Origin: Viola odorata
Taxonomy: Eukaryota > Streptophyta > Magnoliopsida > Malpighiales > Violaceae
Assembly (NCBI GenBank): GCA_963691705.1
Contig: OY829546.1
Location: 35,868,040-35,932,039 of the forward strand
DNA: 64,000 bases
Direction of reading: 5' to 3'
Within the stretch, counting starts at the first letter, position 1; every line of letters begins with the position of its first letter. The position numbers and the translations under genes are program-made. This document shows, piece after piece, positions 58,953 through 64,000 of this stretch. The notes beneath the pieces were generated by a model, which had not been told where the DNA came from, did no database searches, and saw only the letters and a list, made by a program, of their open reading frames with translations.

Positions 58953-61205
58953 CTACTCCTCCCCGAGAGAAAGAAAATCTCCCTCGCCTTCGCCTAAATC
59001 CTTTATCTTCTTGGAAGTATAATCAGACAGCTTGGTCAAATCAACAGTTCCCTAGCGATAGAGATCTGTAAAGCCAGCGATACAGACCTCCATAGTCTTA
59101 TTTTTCCACCAAGCTATCCTCGAGGGTACTTTGGCCAAATCCGCATCACGGGACAATATCTCTTCACGAATGAGAGAGTTCCTTTTGTCGGCCGCCACTA
59201 GTTCCGCCTCCAGTAGCTCCACTTTAGCCTTCCCTTTGGATCTTTCTTATGCGAGATCGGTGCGGCACTTGTTCAACTCTGCACGGGTACGATCTTGAAG
59301 CTTGGACAGCTCTGTTACCTTCGCCAAAGCGGCATCCAATTATTTCGTCGAATCAGGAGAGCGTCGGACCTTGTCACTCTGATCCTCGAGAAAATAGTGC
59401 AGCTCGCGAAAGCTGGCCAGCATATCGTTCAGGAGGCGTGAATGTTGAACTTCAGGAGGGTGCTGCAGGAACTCTTCCTTGTCCTTCGAAGAACTGAACA
59501 TCTGGCCCACTATGGTCCCTACCGGCTCATCTCGCGATAGCGGATCGGATATCTCTAAAGCACGAAGCCGGTCAGTACCGAAAGATGATAGATCCAGCTG
59601 AAACGCAACATTCCCTTGAGGACCTTGAGGGGAAAGGTTGGCGATATAGGGAGGAGAGCAACTCTTTACGAAATTACCGATGCCCGAGATCGACGAAAGG
59701 AATAAAGGCTGAGGTTTCTTCGAGATAGGATTAGAAGGGACATTTGGGTTTGAAACCAGCATGGTCACATCCAGAATACAGGAAGAAATTGGAGAATCAG
59801 GGCCACCGGGTGGTAAAGGTGGGTCCACCGCCGCGGAAACCTCATCAGTGTTGGAAGGAACAACGAAAGGTGCTTTGACAACCTCCGCCACTTGCGAGGT
59901 ACTCGCGATAGGACAAGTGTCGACCTTAGTGGGGGGGAACTGCGTTAACTTCCTTAAAAGAAGGAATCGGGACACCAGTTTTTTCTTTCCAAATTTTCTT
60001 TTTGAGACGCTCCGTTTCAGCGGCCATATCCTCACTATTCTCCTCGGATAACTCCGCCACGGGATTGTTTTTCCTCGCCCTAAGCTCATCCATTGGGCAA
60101 GAGTGGCGTGACGCAGTTCGGAACCAGCATCCATACTCTCGCTATCGCTGTCAATCATTTTGGTCGCAGGACGACTTGAAGACACTCCCCTACCCCGAAG
60201 TGGCAACCAATTCTCAAGAAAACGAGAAGTTTGGGCAGAAATGTTACGTGCGGCGACAGTCTTAATCCTCCTTTTCCTCGGTGGGATGATTGGATGGCTG
60301 GAACTTTCGTGCGGGGGAGAAGGAGGTAGCGTCTGAAGCGGTACCACGTTCAGAGGAGTGTAATTTCCATCAAAAGAACAACCCTCAGTGCTACCTGTCA
60401 ATGGAATATATTAATATAGCAAGCCAAGTGAAGCGATAATACGGCAAAAGAAAAACTTACCAACGACACATTCTTTCAAGGGTCTGAACCGAGCAAATTC
60501 CCGAATGCGGAAAGGCCCTTCTATCTCTAACAGAGCAGAAACATAGGACACATCGGTGCTAGACAACACTTCTGGGTTTTTCCAATCGGCACTAACAATC
60601 TTTCGATTAAAACCTCCGCGCCACCAGCAGGACGGCTGTCGAAGGGTGAAGAAACTATTTTTCCAGTTATCCACGTTTTCTTCAAAACCTTGGAAGTTCC
60701 GCTAGAAAAATCGCACGACGGCGTCATTCCATCTAGGAGTGATATCCACCAAGCAGGCACGACAGCTTAACTTGAAAAATGTACGGAACAGATCAAGGGA
60801 TGGAGTGAAAATACGCTTCATCTCGCATGACCAAAGGAATGCATAAATCCCACACCAGGAAGGCGGAGTTATTTGAATCGGATTGAGATCGTAGTGGTCT
60901 AGCTACTTCATCAGAGAAGTATGAAGTGGGAGATGAAATCCATAGAGGAACATCTTGAAGTAAACCAGCCGAAACGTTCCCCACATGGCGTCATGAAGCC
61001 GAATATCTTTTGTAGGGATATAAGGGCGACAGCCCAAGGGGAAGGTGATACCGTTCTCCTCTAACTCCACCCTCAAAACTTCATCACAATCAAAAATACT
61101 ATGAGCTCTCCTAGCCTCTAGATCTATGGGATTTTTGACTCTCGCAGAAGCTCCAATATGAGACATAAGAAATTGGGAAAATAAACTACGGCAAGAGAGG
61201 GACAA
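58953..61205 (-). pseudogene. aORF2 of element R, antisense, two exons, decayed
   Basis: Exon 1 (61205-60461) holds a domain paralogous to aORF1: GCRPYIPTKD; DAMWGTFRLVYFKMFLYGFHLPLH; then in other frames DLNPIQITPP and NSFFTLRQPSCWWRGGFNRK. Exon 2 (60394-58953): basic PPRKRRIKT, SAQTSRFLENWLPLRGRG, one SDSESMD unit, disordered linker (one segment frameshifted near 59950-60090), conserved SDPLSRDEP and FRELHYFLEDQS, then coiled coil and an acidic end (GEGEGDFLSLGEE). Stops near 60900, 60700, 59339 and in the coiled coil. L shows the same order. Function unknown. Confidence 0.7.
60395..60460 (-). other. Intron of R aORF2 (GT-AG, 66 bp)
   Basis: Donor GTAAGTTTTTC, acceptor TTGACAG, phase 1. 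Orthologous to the L intron at 8936-9000. Confidence 0.85.
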
Positions 61206-61636
61206 AATACCTAGAATGGATAGCCAGAGAACAGACCATCGCCGCCGGCGAGTAGTTGTGGAGACTCTCCTCGAGCAAGAAGAAACACAGGAGAAAGAGA
61301 AAGTGTGAAAATTGCAGAATATTAGAAAAAATGATAAAAGAGAATAGGGTTTCCCTTATAAAGGTTCAACTTGATAAAGAAGACAGCCTGTAAAATTGAA
61401 ACACGTGCGGAGCAGAAAGAGATGCGTGGACAGTCACTTATGTTTTTCAGAAAAGACGGTTATTGACTAGAAATCAAAAGACAGTTGCACTCAGCCACTG
61501 ATCTCCCTCTGCGATAACCCTCGACATTCGAAGAAGTGAGTTAGAAAGGCGATAGGGGAACAAAAGAAAAGGGAAGGTTATCTTATTCATTTTTGGAAAG
61601 CCATACGGCATCTACAAAGAGATGAGGCATGCTAAA
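61206..61636 (-). promoter_or_regulatory. Spacer and putative promoter of R aORF2
   Basis: Minus strand: CACGTGTTT (about 61399-61407), 40 bp later CTTTATAAGGG (61353-61363), then a T/C-rich leader (TTTCTCTTTCTCC) before the first Met at 61205. Aligns with L 739-800. Confidence 0.6.
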
Positions 61637-62056
61637 CTAATCACCCTCAGACCAAGAGATACCATAGCAATAAACTACATCATCATCCGAGAGCGATGAC
61701 TCCCTGCTAAAGGGAGGGAAAGGCTCTTCCTTCCTCCTTCCCACGTGTATCAGTGATCGGTCGGGCTCCTCTTTTGTGGTCGACATCGTCGTTTCAGCGC
61801 TCGCAGAGGGGAGAGCTATTTCTGGCAAGACACGGGGAGGAAGAGAGGGTTCATCCCCCTTTTCAGCAGAAGGGGCATGATACTTGGAAAGCGGTGCAGA
61901 CACCTTTGAGGCATTTTTCCTCTGCCTCTTGCGTCCCCGCCGGCGAACGAACGGCCTCCACGGAGGCGATGGGGGAGGATTGTCCGAATCCGGTGAAGTC
62001 GGAGGAGTTGGCGGAGAATCCCGCGCCGCAGTATCTAAAAAATAAGAGTCAGCCAT
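61637..62056 (-). CDS. aORF3 of element R: small basic/acidic protein
   Basis: 139 residues, intact. MADSYFLDTAARDS, then PPTPPTSPDSD, a basic VRRRGRKRQRKNAS stretch, a variable middle and the tail SLSDDDVVYCYGISWSEGD. It aligns at both ends with L aORF3 (26-484). Being open in both L and R, when nearly everything else has stops, is notable for so short a gene, though short genes also escape stops by chance. No catalytic motif, signal peptide or membrane segment. Function unknown. Confidence 0.55.
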   Translation of the reverse strand: MADSYFLDTAARDSPPTPPTSPDSDNPPPSPPWRPFVRRRGRKRQRKNASKVSAPLSKYHAPSAEKGDEPSLPPRVLPEIALPSASAETTMSTTKEEPDRSLIHVGRRKEEPFPPFSRESSLSDDDVVYCYGISWSEGD

Positions 62057-62525
62057 GAGATCGCAGACGATTTGCCAAGAAGAAAAATAAACAAGAAAAT
62101 GAACAGAAAGGAAGGAAAGGATTCCATTAAATAGCTAAAAAAGGGGAAAAAGCTTTTTGATCTTCCAACACGACTCTCGAGGGCTGACACGCGTATAAAC
62201 TGGAGCACAAATCTAGATTTACAGTCACGCCTGTTGAAATCTCCCCCAGATCGAGGAAAATTGAAAATTAGCCCAGTCGGCGGACAAGGAGGCGGCGACG
62301 CAGAATTAATGCAGAATGGTTAGCGAGGAAACCGTCTAGTGACTGACTCATTTGCAGTTGGGCTGAGAATGCCTCCAATCGAAAAAATACAAAGGACGCA
62401 TTAAAGAAGAAGAACAGTGATTAAGGGCACAACGAAAACAGTTTATTTATTATGGCCTAATGGCCGAAAGGTACAACCGCATAACTAGGGTAAAAGAAAA
62501 AAAGGCTCAAAGGGAGCCACCGCCG
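62057..62525 (-). promoter_or_regulatory. Spacer and possible promoter of R aORF3
   Basis: Minus strand: TATACGCGTGTC (about 62185-62196), then AGCTATTTAATGG (62124-62136), then the aORF3 ATG at 62056. The ACGCGTGT-before-TATA order resembles the aORF2 promoters; the TATA is weak. Confidence 0.35.
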
Positions 62526-62903
62526 TCAAGCATCAGAGCCAGCGTCCTCGGGAACCTCAGGAATGTCTCTCAGAGAGTCCATGACCAGAGTTAGGTCAGC
62601 AGAGGTGACCCTCATTCCCTTTAAGCAGCACCCCAGCATGTTCTTGCGCTGCTGCAGCATGGCGATTACCACCTGAATCCGAGCGATGGAGGTGGCCAAC
62701 CTCGACACGCTCTCTAAAGGACTGAAATCCTCCAGAGACGTGGCTCCTAGTCTGGAATGGAGTGGGGTCAGCATCCCTTGTAGCTCCAAGATGTCCTTAG
62801 AGGTCTTGACCAGCATGTTCTCCAGGAACCCGACGTCACCATCATTGAGATTCTTGAGAGTGTGGCCTTTGGAAAGGAGAAAATTTTTGGTCAAATGATC
62901 CAT
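62526..62903 (-). CDS. aORF4 of element R: small helical protein
   Basis: 125 residues (MDHLTKNFLLSKGH...), intact, mostly predicted helical with leucines spaced as in a coiled coil (VGFLENMLVKTSKDILELQ; IARIQVVIAMLQQRKNMLG) and an acidic C-terminus. Preceded by a clear TATA box at 62956-62967. No counterpart is visible for L because that position is outside the window. It could be a real fourth passenger gene or a chance ORF. The upstream TATA and helical regularity favour a gene. Function unknown. Confidence 0.45.
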   Translation of the reverse strand: MDHLTKNFLLSKGHTLKNLNDGDVGFLENMLVKTSKDILELQGMLTPLHSRLGATSLEDFSPLESVSRLATSIARIQVVIAMLQQRKNMLGCCLKGMRVTSADLTLVMDSLRDIPEVPEDAGSDA

Positions 62904-62955
62904 AACGCAGAGTAAGAAAGGAGAAAATGAGATGGACTTGGGTGAAGAAGGCCCC

Positions 62956-62967
62956 CATATTTATAGG
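62956..62967 (-). promoter_or_regulatory. TATA box before R aORF4
   Basis: CCTATAAATATG on the minus strand, about 53 bp before the aORF4 ATG at 62903. Confidence 0.55.
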
Positions 62968-63139
62968 ATCCGAGAAACGGGCCTTTTAGAGAAGGAAGTC
63001 CTCAAAAGACTAGCTGTCCCGTTGCCCTTAAAAATCGTCAGACCTGATGCGGAAACAAGGATAGACGACGGCGAGCCGCTAAGAATGTCGGTATTCGAGA
63101 GGAGCACGATATAACGGTTAGCCATGGCGGAAATCCTTT

Positions 63140-63288
63140 CAAATGAAGGTGTCCACAGTGTAAAGCCGCGACGATATGGTAGGTGGCTATGAACAGCGTA
63201 AAACCGCGCCAATATCGCCGGTATCTGGTGATGTAAAGCCGCTCAAATTGTGGATAGCCCATGGTGTGAAGTCGCGTTAATATCGTAG
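63140..63288. repeat. Degenerate repeat at the right end of R
   Basis: Three to four diverged units of about 45-50 bp with GTGTAAAGCCGCGACGATAT, GCGTAAAACCGCGCCAATATCG and GTGTGAAGTCGCGTTAATATCG. Non-coding. Confidence 0.7.
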
Positions 63289-63873
63289 TGTTAAGATTTT
63301 ATCTCTTATGTGATCGGGGGGTTGACTTCCATTGGTCGGAGTTGCTGTAGTTGCCGTCGAATCCACCTGCAAGGGGCCAGAGGGGGGGCTCCGGCGTAGA
63401 CACTCCGATGCTTAAGTTAGTAAGAGTTTCAAAAATAGCAGCGATTCTAGTAAGTGAATTCGGCTTACTTGAGGTTTGAATTAAGGGGTATTTATAGGCC
63501 ACTGGTGGCGATAGCAGGGCTTAAGAGCGGTATCCAGGCGGGATGACGCTCCGGATGACGTCACGGACAATACCTGAGGATGACGTCATCAGCGATACCC
63601 GAGGTAGTGTCATGGTGGATGTCTCCGGGGGAAGGTATCGGGGGCGATACCTTCGATCATGTCGGGGGCGATAGCTCTATGGGTCCGTGGGATGGGATAA
63701 TGTCGTGCGTTAAGAGACGCGTGAGACCTCCCCCCCGCTGAAGTCGACCATCCCAGTAAACGCTTCAAGGTCTGGTAGCGATAGCTTAGATGTCCAGTAA
63801 GGCTTGCGTGACTCCCTCTTCGGCAGGGTTCATAATTACAGCAATGCCCTTAGGATTGCCTTAATGGTTATCA
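63289..63873 (-). repeat. R-family LTR in inverted orientation
   Basis: 585 bp, minus-strand TGATAAC...CTTAACA, related to the R 5' LTR (paired TGACGTCA at 63556-63563 and 63581-63588; TATA TATTTATAG on plus at 63489-63497). The flanks do not match as a duplication (CGTAG left, TAAGC right), and no primer site follows its 3' end. It is either the 3' LTR of another minus-strand element extending right, or a rearranged solo LTR. Its promoter points into the aORF block. Confidence 0.85.
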
Positions 63874-64000
63874 TAAGCCCAACTGAAAACGAGCCCGAGT
63901 GTTTACCAAGGAATGTCATTCTCTATCCATGTCTGGAATCTTAGGTGAGGGTCCTTTCTTTCTTAAGGCGATATGCGTATAGGATCTCTGAGCTTCTTTG
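63874..64000. other. Unassigned right edge
   Basis: 127 bp with no recognisable gene or repeat. A purine tract expected upstream of a 3' LTR is not obvious. Confidence 0.4.

Larger units (their letters stand above)
48277..63288 (+). mobile_element. Element R: Tat-lineage Ty3/gypsy retrotransposon with antisense gene block, decayed
   Basis: 5' LTR, primer-like site, gag-pol with dual RNase H, five-unit tandem repeat, then four antisense genes (aORF1 to aORF4). Gene order equals that of element L on the other strand. A plus-oriented 3' LTR is not found; instead a related LTR in minus orientation starts at 63289, so the true right end is unresolved. Confidence 0.8.

Noticed and set aside
63289..63873. 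Ordinary 3' LTR of element R
   Set aside because: Orientation is reversed relative to the R 5' LTR, so it cannot be its normal partner.
1..64000. Whole window as one large recent inverted duplication (L mirrored by R)
   Set aside because: L and R differ at many sites, have different U3 repeats and independent nested insertions; they are separate insertions of related elements.

Overview
The window is plant nuclear DNA, most likely from an angiosperm with a large, repeat-rich genome and probably a eudicot. I see no host gene, rRNA or tRNA. Almost everything is long-terminal-repeat (LTR) retrotransposon sequence, stacked by nested insertion. The evidence is Ty3/gypsy gag, protease, reverse transcriptase, RNase H and integrase motifs, LTR pairs, tRNA-primer sites and several matched 5-bp target-site duplications.

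Layout. (1) 1-25206 is element L, a minus-strand Tat-lineage Ty3/gypsy element; its 3' LTR lies beyond the left edge. Its 5' LTR is 24710-25206 and its decayed gag-pol runs leftward from 24623 to 15144. A block of antisense genes follows on the plus strand: aORF1 11172-13547, aORF2 8663-10583, aORF3 26-484. L is interrupted by a 3'-truncated Athila element A (900 to about 8662, plus strand) and by a solo LTR of an Ogre-like family (15219-18899, target duplication GTTTC) inside the integrase C-terminus. (2) 25372-47431 is element OG1, an Ogre-like, apparently non-autonomous minus-strand element with target duplication AGTGG. Its 3' LTR is complete, its 5' LTR is truncated, and its body is full of minisatellites. 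(3) Nested in OG1 is element C (30280-42858, minus strand), a young, almost intact Athila element with nearly identical 1532-bp LTRs, duplication ATACG, a perfect tRNA-Asp primer site, gag, pol and a 728-aa ATHILA-ORF1/env-like gene. (4) 48277-63288 is element R, a plus-strand relative of L with the same plan: LTR, gag-pol with dual RNase H, five-unit tandem repeat, then antisense genes aORF1 to aORF4 on the minus strand. It ends at a related LTR in inverted orientation (63289-63873).

The most interesting material is the antisense gene block of L and R. Two diverged elements in opposite orientation both carry aORF1, aORF2 and aORF3 in the same order. The intron positions and phases are shared: aORF1 has two introns and aORF2 has one. 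Most of these genes have their own TATA-like box with a CACGTG/ACGCGT-type site upstream. They look like separately transcribed, spliced passenger genes that converge on gag-pol, with a tandem repeat at the convergence point. aORF1 and aORF2 are paralogous: a domain like the plant 'putative gypsy-type transposon' family, a disordered linker and a coiled coil. aORF3 is a small basic/acidic protein.

A second unexplained pattern is that each element carries its own short word, repeated in its LTR and again throughout its body, including conserved coding regions. The clearest is the near-palindrome TCTWGGCCWAGA in element C. These statements come from reading by eye; statistics, database searches and expression data are needed, as noted under each finding.
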